From the NCBI RefSeq assembly GCF_001425945.1, contig NZ_LMEB01000008.1, positions 62,001 through 126,000 on the forward strand: DNA of 64,000 nucleotides. The letters run 5' to 3'. The position numbers and the translations under genes are program-made. Source of the DNA: Brevundimonas sp. Root1279. GTDB lineage: Bacteria; Pseudomonadota; Alphaproteobacteria; Caulobacterales; Caulobacteraceae. The notes below the pieces were generated by a model. The model saw only the letters and a list, made by a program, of their open reading frames with translations. It ran no database searches and had not been told where the DNA came from. Positions within the stretch are counted from its first letter, which is position 1. Each line of letters begins with the position of its first letter. This document shows positions 1 through 8,437 of the stretch, piece after piece.

Positions 1-618
1 CTGAATCCCTCAGTCGATCAGGAACGGATCGGCGTCATCGGCATCTGCGGCTGGGGCGGCATGGCGCTGAACGCGGTCGCGACGGACAAGCGGGTCAAAG
101 CCGTTGCGACCAGCACCATGTATGACATGAGCCGCGTCATGTCGCGCGGCTACAACGACAGCGTCACGCCCGAGCAACGCGCGCAATCGCTGGAGCAGGT
201 GAGCCGCCAGCGCTGGGTCGATGCCCGCAACGGCGGCCCCACCTACGGCCCCGCCTCCAACGAACTGAAGGGCGGCGAACCCCAGTTCCTGGTCGACTAC
301 CACGCCTACTACATGACGCCGCGCGGCTATCACGCACGGGCCGTGAACTCTGGCAACGCCTGGTCGGTCACGACCCCGCTGTCGTTTATGACCTTCCCGC
401 TCATGACCTACATCGCGGAAATCTCGCCCCGACCGATCCTGCTGATCCACGGCGAGAACGCCCACTCGCGCTACTTCAGCGAGACCGCCTTCGCGGCGGC
501 GGCCGAGCCGAAGGAACTGGTGATTGTCCCCGGCGCAAGCCACGTCGATCTCTACGACCGCGTCGATCTGATCCCGTTCGATCGACTGACCCGCTTCTTT
601 GAGGAGCACCTGTCGTGA
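1..618 (+). CDS. alpha/beta hydrolase, dienelactone-hydrolase type (5' truncated by window)
   Basis: The frame is open from base 1, so the N-terminus lies outside the window. The visible part begins just before a nucleophile elbow GICGWGG (G-x-C-x-G), so the nucleophile would be cysteine, as in dienelactone-hydrolase relatives. A later segment ([16 protein letters not shown], then [10 protein letters not shown]) carries the usual late-strand Asp/Glu region and the catalytic His (SHVDLYD). Soluble, with no membrane segment in the visible part. It overlaps the next gene by 4 bases (GTGA), so the two are probably translated together. Substrate unknown. Confidence 0.85.
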   Translation: MNPSVDQERIGVIGICGWGGMALNAVATDKRVKAVATSTMYDMSRVMSRGYNDSVTPEQRAQSLEQVSRQRWVDARNGGPTYGPASNELKGGEPQFLVDYHAYYMTPRGYHARAVNSGNAWSVTTPLSFMTFPLMTYIAEISPRPILLIHGENAHSRYFSETAFAAAAEPKELVIVPGASHVDLYDRVDLIPFDRLTRFFEEHLS

Positions 619-1118
619 TCGCCTCGATCCTCTCAGCCACGCCCGCCCTGTTCGGCGGCGAAACCCCCATGCAAACACGAGACGGCGCTCCCGTCATGGA
701 AATCGGCCGCAAGGCCGACCAGACCACCATCGAGGGGCCAGCCGAAACGTTCACGGGCCGCGTCACCATCAGCGGCCAGTTCCAGCGCGAGGCCCCATCG
801 CGCGTCGGCGGCGCCATCGTCCGCTTCGAGCCCGGCGCTCGCACCGCCTGGCACGTCCACCCGCTGGGCCAGACCCTGATCGTCACCGAAGGCGTCGGCT
901 GGACTCAGATCGAGGGCGGTCCCAGGCTGGAGTTCCATGCCGGCGACATCCTGTGGTGCCCGCCCGGTCACAAGCACTGGCACGGCGCCACGCCGCACGA
1001 GGCCATGACCCACATCGCCATCCAGGAAAGCCAGAACGGTTCGCCGGTCACCTGGATGGAGCACGTCACTGACGAGCAATATCTCGGTGGCACTCCCGCG
1101 GCTGAAGCCGAGCGTTAG
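615..1118 (+). CDS. cupin-domain protein, (R)-mandelonitrile-lyase/carboxymuconolactone-decarboxylase-associated type
   Basis: A 167-residue protein with one cupin barrel. Motif 1 reads [13 protein letters not shown] and motif 2 [14 protein letters not shown], giving clustered His ligands for a metal. The C-terminal signature [14 protein letters not shown] is typical of the small cupins annotated as mandelonitrile-lyase-like. The GTG at 615 is preferred because GAGGAG lies about 9 bases upstream and it overlaps the hydrolase stop; an ATG at 669 would give 149 residues. The order hydrolase, cupin, cyclophilin-like protein, SDR suggests a small stress or aromatic-metabolism operon; no specific reaction can be assigned. 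Confidence 0.85.
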   Translation: MIASILSATPALFGGETPMQTRDGAPVMEIGRKADQTTIEGPAETFTGRVTISGQFQREAPSRVGGAIVRFEPGARTAWHVHPLGQTLIVTEGVGWTQIEGGPRLEFHAGDILWCPPGHKHWHGATPHEAMTHIAIQESQNGSPVTWMEHVTDEQYLGGTPAAEAER

Positions 1119-1122
1119 GCCG

Positions 1123-1236
1123 ATGCGCCGGATGTTGGCGGTGCTAGCCGCAGTCGCCATCAGCGGCGCCTGCAGCAGTCCCGCGACGACAGCCGACGCC
1201 GCGAACGGACGGGATCAGGCACGCGCTGTAGCGTAG
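1123..1236 (+). pseudogene. orphaned lipoprotein signal peptide, split by TAG from the cyclophilin-like domain
   Basis: ATG at 1123 opens a 37-residue frame: two arginines, a hydrophobic stretch (MLAVLAAVAISG) and a lipobox ending in Cys17 (ISGAC), followed by a Ser/Ala/Thr-rich linker. It ends at an amber codon (1234-1236). The next codons are CAA ACC ATG, where ATG 1243 starts the cyclophilin-like protein in the same frame. The simplest reading is one lipoprotein gene, 1123-1599, interrupted by a single stop. A sequencing error is the other explanation. As written, this peptide alone would have no obvious function. Confidence 0.6.
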
Positions 1237-1242
1237 CAAACC

Positions 1243-1599
1243 ATGCGGATCAGGATAACCACGACCGATCAAGTCTTCACCGCTGTTCTGGAAGACAGCG
1301 AGACGGCGCGCGACTTCGCTTCCCTGCTGCCGATCGAGGTCACGCTCGACGACTACAATAGCACTGAGAAAGTCGCCGACCTGCCCCGGCGGCTATCGAC
1401 AGCCGGCGCGCCGGACGGCGCCGATCCCGTCGTCGGCGACATCGCCTACTTCGCCCCATGGGGCAATCTCGCGATCTACTACCGGGACTTCGCCTGGTCT
1501 CGCGGCCTCGTCCGCCTCGGCCGCCTCGAGGGCGACGCCTCATCGCTGGCGGCTGTGGAGGCCGGCAGGGCGCGGATCGAGATCATCCCGGAAGACTGA
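1243..1599 (+). CDS. cyclophilin-like fold protein
   Basis: 118 residues beginning MRIRITTTDQVFTAVLEDS, with the segment DFASLLPIEVTLDDYNSTEK and later VGDIAYFAPWGNLAIYY. These are hallmarks of the small bacterial cyclophilin-like beta-barrel family, often found beside cupins and SDRs as here. The family's members are commonly exported; this copy lacks an export signal because an in-frame TAG separates it from the lipoprotein signal peptide at 1123-1236. If translation starts at 1243 the product would be cytoplasmic. No peptidyl-prolyl isomerase activity should be assumed from the fold alone. Confidence 0.75.
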   Translation: MRIRITTTDQVFTAVLEDSETARDFASLLPIEVTLDDYNSTEKVADLPRRLSTAGAPDGADPVVGDIAYFAPWGNLAIYYRDFAWSRGLVRLGRLEGDASSLAAVEAGRARIEIIPED

Positions 1600-1638
1600 C
1601 CACCCACTCCCTCCATTTTGAGATCAAGGCAAATCGCA

Positions 1639-2385
1639 ATGACCGACAACATCACAGGCAAGACCGTCGTCATCACCGGCGCATCCAGCGGCATGGGCGC
1701 CGCCGCCGCCCGTCACTTGGCCGGAAAGGGCGCCGCGGTTGTCCTAGGCGCCCGGCGAACCGACCGCATCGACGCCCTGGTGAGCGAGATCACTGAGGCC
1801 GGCGGCAAGGCCATCGCCGTGCAGACCGACGTGACGAAGCGGGAAGACCTTCAGCGACTGATCGACGCCGCCATCGAGACCTACGGCCGCATCGACGTGC
1901 TGATCAACAACGCCGGGGTCATGCCCCTGTCCCCGCTGGAGCGGGTGAAGGTCGACGAGTGGGACCAGATGATCGACGTCAATCTGAAGGGTGTGCTCTA
2001 CGGCGTGGCCGCTGCGCTTCCCCACATGGTCGCTCAGAAGTCAGGCCACATCATCAACGTCTCATCAGTGGCGGGTCACAAATTGTTCGGCGGCTCGGCC
2101 GTCTATTCCGCGACCAAGTTCGCGGTCCGCGCGCTCTCGGAAGGGCTGCGGCAGGAGATGGCGTCCCACCATATTCGCAGCACGATCATCTCGCCTGGGG
2201 CGGTGAAGACCGAGCTCCTCGACCACATCAGCGAAAAGGACGTGCAGCAGGCAAACCAGGACTATGTCGGCCAGGTCGGCGTGCCCGCCGAGACCCTCGC
2301 CCGGCTGGTCGCCTTCGCGATCAATGAACCGGAGGATGTCGGCATCAATGAAATCCTGTTCCGGCCGACCGCTCAGGAACTCTGA
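1639..2385 (+). CDS. SDR family NAD(P)-dependent oxidoreductase
   Basis: Classical short-chain dehydrogenase, 248 residues from the ATG at 1639 ([14 protein letters not shown]). The cofactor loop is [12 protein letters not shown] near the N-terminus. Other SDR landmarks are NNAG, a catalytic Ser in [15 protein letters not shown] and the Y-x-x-x-K pair in YSATKFA, then [13 protein letters not shown]. The Arg-rich loop after the second strand (GARRTDRI) suggests NADP(H) preference. It is the last gene of the left cluster; the first is cut by the window. Substrate not identifiable. An upstream in-frame ATG at 1618 gives seven extra residues and is less likely. Confidence 0.9.
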   Translation: MTDNITGKTVVITGASSGMGAAAARHLAGKGAAVVLGARRTDRIDALVSEITEAGGKAIAVQTDVTKREDLQRLIDAAIETYGRIDVLINNAGVMPLSPLERVKVDEWDQMIDVNLKGVLYGVAAALPHMVAQKSGHIINVSSVAGHKLFGGSAVYSATKFAVRALSEGLRQEMASHHIRSTIISPGAVKTELLDHISEKDVQQANQDYVGQVGVPAETLARLVAFAINEPEDVGINEILFRPTAQEL

Positions 2386-2640
2386 CGTCCACCGACGTAC
2401 ATTCGCCGGGCGGTCCCACCGCCGCCCGGCCCTGCCGAAGAACTGCGGCGATCCGGAAGCAATGACCGAGATGCGCCAGAAGCAGACTCTGATCACTGGC
2501 CCCAGAGCGGACCTTCATCCCTTTGCCCCGTCCGCCTGTTACGCTCAGAAGGCTAGCGCGCCTGGAAAGAAACCGACCTTTGCTGGCGAGACCGGGAGCT
2601 GCTTCCGAACCCTGGTGACATCCACTGTGGCCAACTTGGG

Positions 2641-3339
2641 TCAAGGTAACTGCTGCGCGTTTGGTTCTTTCTCCCCGCCCGGGTACTCCCCCGGATTGTA
2701 GCGGGGTTTCGGCTGAGGCAGCAGGAAGAAGCCGACACAGAGCAGCGCGACCGCCACGCCAAGCCGGGGCGCGAACACCGAGAGCGGCACCGCAGCGATC
2801 TGGATCAACGCCGCAAAGCCGTAACGGCGCGTCATCTGGCGGAGAAAGTCGGCCGCAAGCCGCTCGTCCATCACGCGCCGGCCTGACAGGCCGTAGAACC
2901 ACTTGGCCATCCAGACGCACGCGATGAGGGCGAGACCAGTCGCAAAAATCACCGACGCGACGGGTTCAAACCCGGAGCCAAGATGGAAACACCAGATACG
3001 GATCGGGTATGGAACGATGACGATGGCTAGCAGGAACAGAAGGTTGATCGCGCCGAACCAGTGGTCGCTTCTGCTATATATCCGCCCGGAATAATGGTGC
3101 TGCAGCCAATAGGCGCCGATCACGACGTAGCAGAGCAACAGGGCCAGGTGCTCGCGCCACTGATCCGCCATGGCCTGCAGCAGACCTGTGTAGCCCTGGG
3201 GTCCCTGCGGAGAACCAGGGACCTTGATCTCGACGATGAGCAGGGTCAGCGCGATTGCGAAAACCGCGTCGCTAAATCCCTCGAAGCGATCAAGACCGCG
3301 TTCTGCGCCATGGGTCTTCGCATGGGGCCGGGACATCAT
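2641..3339 (-). CDS. TMEM175-family (DUF1211) potassium-channel-like membrane protein
   Basis: 232 residues. The family signature R-x-x-x-F-S-D is present at R18, F22-S23-D24 (RFEGFSDAVFAIALTLL), placed at the start of the first transmembrane helix. Five or six further hydrophobic segments follow (LALLLCYVVIGAYWL, INLLFLLAIVIVPY, VIFATGLALIACVW, FAALIQIAAVPL, VAVALLCVGFFLL). Bacterial members form tetrameric K+ channels. The tail is short, polar and Pro-rich. The start codon overlaps the stop of the UvrA-like gene (ATGA at 3336-3339), so translation of the two is probably coupled. Confidence 0.88.
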   Translation of the reverse strand: MMSRPHAKTHGAERGLDRFEGFSDAVFAIALTLLIVEIKVPGSPQGPQGYTGLLQAMADQWREHLALLLCYVVIGAYWLQHHYSGRIYSRSDHWFGAINLLFLLAIVIVPYPIRIWCFHLGSGFEPVASVIFATGLALIACVWMAKWFYGLSGRRVMDERLAADFLRQMTRRYGFAALIQIAAVPLSVFAPRLGVAVALLCVGFFLLPQPKPRYNPGEYPGGEKEPNAQQLP

Positions 3340-5906
3340 CCCTCCGAAACAAGCGCCGCGGACGGAGGTCTCTGTGCTGATCCTACGCCGAGCGCGCGAG
3401 CAAGATAGGGCGCCGTTCGGCTCGCCCGGCTAGCAGCCACCTTCGGGGGCGGGCCGCTCGCGACGATACGCCCGCCCTCGTCGCCGGCGCCGGGCCCGAT
3501 GTCGATCACCCAGTCGCTGGCCGCGGCCACCTTCATGTCGTGATCGACCAGTATGACGCTATTGCCGGCGTCGACCAAGGCATTGAGCTGGCTCAGCAGG
3601 CGTTCGACGTCGGTCGGGTGAAGGCCGGTGGTTGGCTCGTCGAGCACATAGAGCGCGCCGCCGCGCTGGGCGCGCTGCAACTCGGTGGCGAGCTTTACCC
3701 TTTGCGCTTCGCCGCCCGAAAACTCGGTGGCAGGCTGTCCGAGGCGGAGATAGTTGAGCCCGACCTCGCGAAGCACCTTGAGCGACCGGCAAACATTGGG
3801 CGCGTCGCTGAAGAAGTCCCAGGCGTCCTCGACAGTGAGCGCGAGCACCTCGGCGATCGTTTTGCCGCGGTAGAGAATCTCGAGTGTCTTGGGATTGTAG
3901 CGGGCGCCGTGACACGCGGGACAGGGGGCATAGACGCTCGGCAGGAAGAGCAGTTCGACCATGACGAAGCCCTCCCCCTCGCAGCGGGGGCAACGGCCCT
4001 TGGCGACATTGAACGAGAAGCGGCCGGCGTCGTAGCGGCGTTTCCTGGCTTCGGGGGTCGCCGCGAACAGGGCTCTGACATGGTCGAACAGGCCGGTATA
4101 GGTGGCGAGGTTGGAGCGCGGGGTGCGGCCGATGGGCTTCTGGTCGACCTCGATCAGCCGACGAACTCCTTCGAGACCGCCGAGGATTCGACCCTCGGTC
4201 GCGCCGGTGGGGTCCTCCTCGAGCGCGGCTTCGGCGTCCGCCTCGGGTTCGCCCGCGAGCGGGGCGCCGAGCGCGCCGGCCACCAGCTCCACCAACGCCT
4301 GGCTAACAAGGCTTGATTTCCCCGAGCCGGAGATCCCGGTGACGGTGGTCATCACGCCGAGCGGGATCGCGCAGTCGACCTGCGTCAGGTTATTGCGCGA
4401 GACCGCCTCCAGTCGCAGCCAGCCGGCAGGCTCGCGCTGTCGGCTTGGCATCCCGGCGTCTTCGTCGAACAAATGGCGCCGGGTTTCCGACGCGGCGACC
4501 TTGCGCAGGCCCTCGATCGGGCCCGCGTAGAGAATCTCACCGCCGTGCTCGCCGGCGGCGGGGCCGACATCGACGATCCAGTCGGCGCGGCGAACGACAT
4601 CCATCTCGTGCTCGACGACGAACAGGGAATTGCCGACAGCTTTCAGACCGTCCAGCGCCCGGAGCAGCGCCACGGTATCGGCGGGATGGAGTCCGGCGGA
4701 CGGCTCGTCCATCACATAGACGACCCCGAACAGGTTGGAGACAACCTGGGTTGCGAGCCGCAGCCGCTGGAGCTCGCCGGGCGACAAGGTCGGGGTGCTG
4801 CGTTCCAGCGTGAGGTAGCCGAGGCCCAGATCGAGCAGCACCGAGAGCCGGCGGCACAGATCGCCGGCGATGTGTTCGACCACCAAGGCCTTCTCAGGGT
4901 GAGTCTTGCGCAACGCCATGAGCTTGCCGGCTTTCGCTTCGGCGTAAGGCGCGAAGATCTGCGAGAAGCGGGCCATGGGCAGGCGGCTCATCTCGGCGAG
5001 ATCGAGGCCCTCGAATAGGACAGACAGCGATTCCCGGCGCAGCCTCTTGCCGTCACATACTGGGCAAGGCCGACCGATCATGAAGCGCGCGGCGCGCTTC
5101 TTCATCATGGCGCTCTGTGTGGTCGCATAGCTGTGGGTCACGTGGCGCTTCGCGCTCGAGAAGGTGCCCATGTAGGCAGGCTCGATCTCGCCGCGGACCG
5201 CGCGCTGTATCTCCTCGTGGGTCCATCCGGGATAGACCGGTACCTGGGGCTGCTCCTCGGTGAACAAGATCCAGTTGCGCACCTTCTTCGGGAGGTCGCG
5301 CCACGGCGTGTCGACGTCGATGCCGAGGCTGATCAGGATGTCGCGTAGGTTCTGGCCGCCCCAGGCCATCGGCCAGGCGGCGATGGCCCGCTCCCGGATG
5401 GTCTTCGAAGGATCGGGCACCATCGAGGCTTCCGTGACCTCGTGGATCCGGCCGAGGCCGTGACACCGCGGACAGGCACCTTCGGGCGTGTTGGGGGAGA
5501 AGGATTCCGCTTCGAGATGCGGCTGTCCCGGCGGATAGTCGCCAGCGCGCGAATAGAGCATTCGCAGCAGATTGGAGAGGGTGGTGACGCTGCCCACCGA
5601 CGATCGGGTGGTGGGCGATCCTCGCTGCTGCTGCAGCGCCACCGCCGGCGGCAGGCCTTCTATGGCGTCGACCTCGGGCACCTCCATCTGGTGAAACAGG
5701 CGGCGCGCATAGGGCGAGACGGATTCCAGATAGCGGCGCTGGGCTTCGGCATAGAGGGTGGAGAAAGCGAGCGACGACTTGCCGGACCCTGACACGCCGG
5801 TGAACACGACCAAGGCATCGCGCGGTATGTCGACATCGACATTCTTGAGATTGTGCTCGCGCGCGCCGCGAACGCGGACGAAACCGGAGACCTCGGTATC
5901 TCGCAT
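3336..5906 (-). CDS. UvrA-like ABC protein, class II (UvrA2 type)
   Basis: 856 residues from the ATG at 5906, which has AGGAGG five bases upstream. Two ABC cassettes are visible: Walker [10 protein letters not shown] near residue 38, signature LSPGELQRL and Walker [14 protein letters not shown] in the first; [22 protein letters not shown] and [13 protein letters not shown] in the second. UvrA zinc motifs are present ([22 protein letters not shown] with CPACHG). The chain passes from [14 protein letters not shown] almost directly to [14 protein letters not shown], so the UvrB-binding insertion of classical UvrA is missing. That defines class II UvrA proteins, linked to DNA-drug resistance rather than the core repair complex. 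An in-frame extension to 6173 is translated dispersed-repeat DNA and is rejected. Confidence 0.92.
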   Translation of the reverse strand: MRDTEVSGFVRVRGAREHNLKNVDVDIPRDALVVFTGVSGSGKSSLAFSTLYAEAQRRYLESVSPYARRLFHQMEVPEVDAIEGLPPAVALQQQRGSPTTRSSVGSVTTLSNLLRMLYSRAGDYPPGQPHLEAESFSPNTPEGACPRCHGLGRIHEVTEASMVPDPSKTIRERAIAAWPMAWGGQNLRDILISLGIDVDTPWRDLPKKVRNWILFTEEQPQVPVYPGWTHEEIQRAVRGEIEPAYMGTFSSAKRHVTHSYATTQSAMMKKRAARFMIGRPCPVCDGKRLRRESLSVLFEGLDLAEMSRLPMARFSQIFAPYAEAKAGKLMALRKTHPEKALVVEHIAGDLCRRLSVLLDLGLGYLTLERSTPTLSPGELQRLRLATQVVSNLFGVVYVMDEPSAGLHPADTVALLRALDGLKAVGNSLFVVEHEMDVVRRADWIVDVGPAAGEHGGEILYAGPIEGLRKVAASETRRHLFDEDAGMPSRQREPAGWLRLEAVSRNNLTQVDCAIPLGVMTTVTGISGSGKSSLVSQALVELVAGALGAPLAGEPEADAEAALEEDPTGATEGRILGGLEGVRRLIEVDQKPIGRTPRSNLATYTGLFDHVRALFAATPEARKRRYDAGRFSFNVAKGRCPRCEGEGFVMVELLFLPSVYAPCPACHGARYNPKTLEILYRGKTIAEVLALTVEDAWDFFSDAPNVCRSLKVLREVGLNYLRLGQPATEFSGGEAQRVKLATELQRAQRGGALYVLDEPTTGLHPTDVERLLSQLNALVDAGNSVILVDHDMKVAAASDWVIDIGPGAGDEGGRIVASGPPPKVAASRASRTAPYLARALGVGSAQRPPSAALVSEG

Positions 5907-6025
5907 GCGAACCTCCTGCACCGGATACTCCCGGGCGTTCGGTTCGGTTGCATGGTTTGGGGGGGGCTCGTGGAATTCGCAGATGCTGTTGGGTGTCAAA
6001 AGGGACGGGGCGTTTCGGTCCGAGA

Positions 6026-6120
6026 AGCGCCAACAACGGACATTGGCTGCACTCCCGAAAGCGGACATTTGAGGTGCCCTGGCCGGAGGGTCCGCTTCCG
6101 GCCCCATAGCTGACGTTAGC
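6026..6120 (-). repeat. dispersed ~95-bp intergenic repeat, copy 1 (full length)
   Basis: Read on the minus strand it runs from GCTAACGTCAGCTATGGG, through CGGAAGCGGAC and ATGTCCGCTTTCGGG, to CCAATGTCCGTTGTTGGCGC. It aligns over its whole length with the plus-strand copy at 26793-26883. It sits between the Sel1-type lipoprotein gene and the UvrA-like gene and supplies the spurious N-terminal extension of the latter's frame. Confidence 0.75.
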
Positions 6121-6129
6121 CTAAACCAA

Positions 6130-6654
6130 TCAGCGGGTCTTTGGCGCGTGGCGGTCGCAATCGAATGAATCATCCTGCAGCCAGTAACCGGCGCTTTTCC
6201 GCCTACCAGGATCGGGACTTTCCGAATTGATGACCGTCATTAGGGCGCGTGCCCGCGGGCAATCCCTACGACTCTGGGCGAGCACAACCGCCAAGTTGAA
6301 CTCGGCCACTTCGTGGCCTTGCCGGGCACCGAGCTCTAACCATCGCAGTTGCTGAACAGCATCATCGCCATTTACGAGATCAGCGTCGGTCTGGCCATCC
6401 ACGCCTGCCGCCAGACCGTAAAACTGCGACAGGCGAAATGACGCCTCACCGTCGCCCAACTTGGCACGTCGCTCAAGGGCTTGGCGTTCGGCGGGAGCCA
6501 AATCGAAGACGGTCCCCGAGCTTGCATATTCGACTTTGGATTCCGCTGAATGCGCTTCCCTCAGTTCGCTTGGTTCGGAATCCGAGCAGCCCACGAGAAG
6601 GGTGCCAAGCAATCCGAAGGCGATCGCGAATGATGCACGCATAACGTCGACCAT
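6130..6654 (-). CDS. Sel1-repeat-like lipoprotein
   Basis: 174 residues from the ATG at 6654 (MVDVMRASFAIAFGLLGTLL). A lipobox LLVGC follows the hydrophobic stretch, so the mature protein should be lipid-anchored. The mature part has helical repeats resembling Sel1/TPR-like motifs (RAKLGDGEASFRLSQFYGLA and LELGARQGHEVAEFNLAVVLA), each with the alanine/glycine pattern of Sel1 units. GGAGGA lies about ten bases upstream of 6654; the ATG at 6642 is an alternative start. No partner is evident; function unknown. It is flanked by dispersed-repeat remnants on both sides. Confidence 0.72.
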   Translation of the reverse strand: MVDVMRASFAIAFGLLGTLLVGCSDSEPSELREAHSAESKVEYASSGTVFDLAPAERQALERRAKLGDGEASFRLSQFYGLAAGVDGQTDADLVNGDDAVQQLRWLELGARQGHEVAEFNLAVVLAQSRRDCPRARALMTVINSESPDPGRRKSAGYWLQDDSFDCDRHAPKTR

Positions 6655-6769
6655 ACCGGAATGTCCTCCGCCCGCCATCCCTCTGGGGAGGTCGGCTCCC
6701 GACCCTTTGTGGACTCAGCCCGGCGACTGCTCATAATCACGAGAGGAAGCTGCGGCTGGAGAGTACGCA

Positions 6770-7039
6770 TTGGCTTACGATGAATCGCTTCCGCCCACCC
6801 TATTGTTCGCGCTTTTGCTTGGGCTCGTTCTTAATCGCATGATTGCGGGATTTTGGCGGCCCCACTTTCGCTTAGAGCTTGCGATTGCCACCGCCGTACC
6901 AGCCCTCGGCTATCTCCTAACTGAGCGACAGGTGTACGACCTTGGGACGGTATCGACAGCGCTAGGGATCGCATTATTTGCCGCCGCGGCCCGCTTTCTA
7001 CATTGGAAGTTCGGCGCCGGTTCGAAGGCCTCACCATAA
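6770..7039 (+). CDS. small hypothetical membrane protein
   Basis: 89 residues if started from TTG 6770. It contains two or three hydrophobic segments (TLLFALLLGLVLNRMIAGF, LELAIATAVPALGYLL, GIALFAAAARFL) and a short basic tail. No family is recognised. An internal ATG at 6839 is the first in-frame ATG and would lose the first helix. It stands alone between minus-strand genes, and its 3' end abuts a dispersed repeat. Coding status is supported only by the uninterrupted, membrane-like composition. Confidence 0.45.
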   Translation: MAYDESLPPTLLFALLLGLVLNRMIAGFWRPHFRLELAIATAVPALGYLLTERQVYDLGTVSTALGIALFAAAARFLHWKFGAGSKASP

Positions 7040-7040
7040 C

Positions 7041-7155
7041 GGTCCGCTTTCCACCCGTTATGGACCTTCGCAAGGTCCGCTCTTGGACGGTTCGGTCGAA
7101 CGTCCGCTTTGATGCCGACTACGAATAACCGCTCCCGACCCGTTGCTGACGTTCA
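7041..7155 (-). repeat. dispersed intergenic repeat, copy 2 (two partial units)
   Basis: On the minus strand the left-half motif appears twice: GAACGTCAGCAACGGGTCGG followed by GAGCGG, and further on GGTCCATAACGGGTGGAAAG followed by CGGACC, with AAAGCGGACGTTC between them. It fills the gap between two small membrane-protein genes. Confidence 0.65.
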
Positions 7156-7533
7156 GACAACGACAAATCTGGCGGCGGTCATCCAAAATGATACCGCTGC
7201 CACCGCCGCTGCTGCTGATAGCATCGGGTGAAATGCGGGAGGTTTGGCTTTCCCAATCCATCTCTGAAGAAGCACTCCCAAGAGCAGGACGCCTAGAGCG
7301 AGCGCAACCGTTCCGCCGTTGAGGAACCAGCTTTGCCACGGCTCGACATAGATCCAGTCTCCGCGAGAGGCCAGACGGAGCGTTCGGTCAGTCGCAGGAT
7401 CGGCGACGGATGAGCCAGAATTCCAAACACGGCCACTAAACCAGAACGCGCCAACTGCAATCAGCCAGACCTGCACGAAGGCATAGGACAGCAATATGTC
7501 GAATGCAGAGCTTGGCTTGTCTTTTGAACCCAT
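7153..7533 (-). CDS. small hypothetical membrane protein
   Basis: 126 residues with three predicted membrane segments: about 12-34 (LLSYAFVQVWLIAVGAFWF), 74-92 (GTVALALGVLLLGVLL) and 103-125 (LSAAAAVAAVSFWMTAARF). Between the first two is a loop with R/D/W residues (RGDWIYVEPWQSWFLNGG) likely on one face of the membrane. No family recognised. The 3' end touches a dispersed-repeat copy. Confidence 0.55.
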   Translation of the reverse strand: MGSKDKPSSAFDILLSYAFVQVWLIAVGAFWFSGRVWNSGSSVADPATDRTLRLASRGDWIYVEPWQSWFLNGGTVALALGVLLLGVLLQRWIGKAKPPAFHPMLSAAAAVAAVSFWMTAARFVVV

Positions 7534-7659
7534 AGCTGATGGTCATCGCGCCTTTGATCGTCTGCAAGCAAGTCTACGCGGCTTGAGGCAACCCGCAAAT
7601 GTCCTCTAACCACCCTTAGCGGACGGACGCCGGGTCCGCTGAGCGAACCCGGCGAGGTG

Positions 7660-8292
7660 TCAGAGATCGATTTGCTCAGAGAGTTCCAAGGCGTCGTCCA
7701 CCTCGATCCCGAGATAACGAACCGTGCTTTCGAGCTTCCGATGGCCTAGTAGCAACTGGCAGGCCCGCAGATTGCCGGTCTTCTTGTAGACGAGTGAAAC
7801 CTTCGTCCGCCTGAGGCTGTGGGTGCCGTAAGCCGCCGGCTCGAGATCGATCAGCCGAATCCATTCATCGACAAGCCGCGCGTACTGCCGGGTTCCGATA
7901 TGAGCCCCGGCATGACTTCGGCTGGGGAATAACCAGTCGTCGTCGCGATGGCCTCGCACCTCGAGCCACGCCGCGATGGCATCCCTGGCTGGCTCCGTGA
8001 TCTCGAAGGGGACCGGTCTGCCCGTCTTCTGCTGGATGACGATAGACCGTTGTCGAAGGGTGCCGCCTGGCGCGACATCGCTGACGCGGAGCCTGACGAG
8101 ATCGCAAGCTCTGAGCTTCGCATCCAAGGCGCAGTTGAACATCGCCAGATCGCGCACTCTCTTTGCGACCTTCAGCTGCTGGCGGATTGCCCAGATGTGC
8201 TTGGGCTTGAGAGGCGCCTTCGGACCGATGAGACGGCCGGCGTTCCAAGGGCGCTTCGATTGAATGAACAGGTCAGACTGGCGCATAGCCAA
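7660..8292 (-). CDS. minimal tyrosine recombinase (phage-integrase family)
   Basis: 210 residues consisting almost only of the catalytic domain. Active-site elements in order: Arg in DAKLRACDLVRLRVSD, Lys in QQKTGRPVPFEI, H-x-x-R in THSLRRTK, His in LLGHRKLESTVRYLG, and the nucleophile Tyr in the same segment. The N-terminal core-binding (SAM-like) domain of normal integrases is reduced to about 45 residues (KPKHIWAIRQQLKVAKR). Such short recombinases occur singly in alphaproteobacterial chromosomes. No paired excisionase, tRNA or att repeat is visible beside it, so it may be a resident recombinase rather than the integrase of a current element. Confidence 0.85.
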   Translation of the reverse strand: MAMRQSDLFIQSKRPWNAGRLIGPKAPLKPKHIWAIRQQLKVAKRVRDLAMFNCALDAKLRACDLVRLRVSDVAPGGTLRQRSIVIQQKTGRPVPFEITEPARDAIAAWLEVRGHRDDDWLFPSRSHAGAHIGTRQYARLVDEWIRLIDLEPAAYGTHSLRRTKVSLVYKKTGNLRACQLLLGHRKLESTVRYLGIEVDDALELSEQIDL

Positions 8293-8350
8293 CCTCCGTT
8301 GAGGTCGCCGCCCTGTCCGGATCCAATCTACTCCCGACGAGGCTCGTAAG

Positions 8351-8392
8351 CGCCAGCAGTGGTCATTTGATCCGGCAGCGGAAAGCGGACCT
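8351..8392 (-). repeat. dispersed intergenic repeat, copy 3 (right half only)
   Basis: On the minus strand: GTCCGCTTTCCGCTGCCGGA followed by AATGACCACTGCTGGCG. This matches the right half of the repeat at 26793-26883. It lies between the minimal recombinase and the RTX gene's 3' end. Confidence 0.6.
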
Positions 8393-8437
8393 TAAAGGCC
8401 GTTGCGGCCGAGCCTCCCCAGGCTCGGCCGTCAGGGA

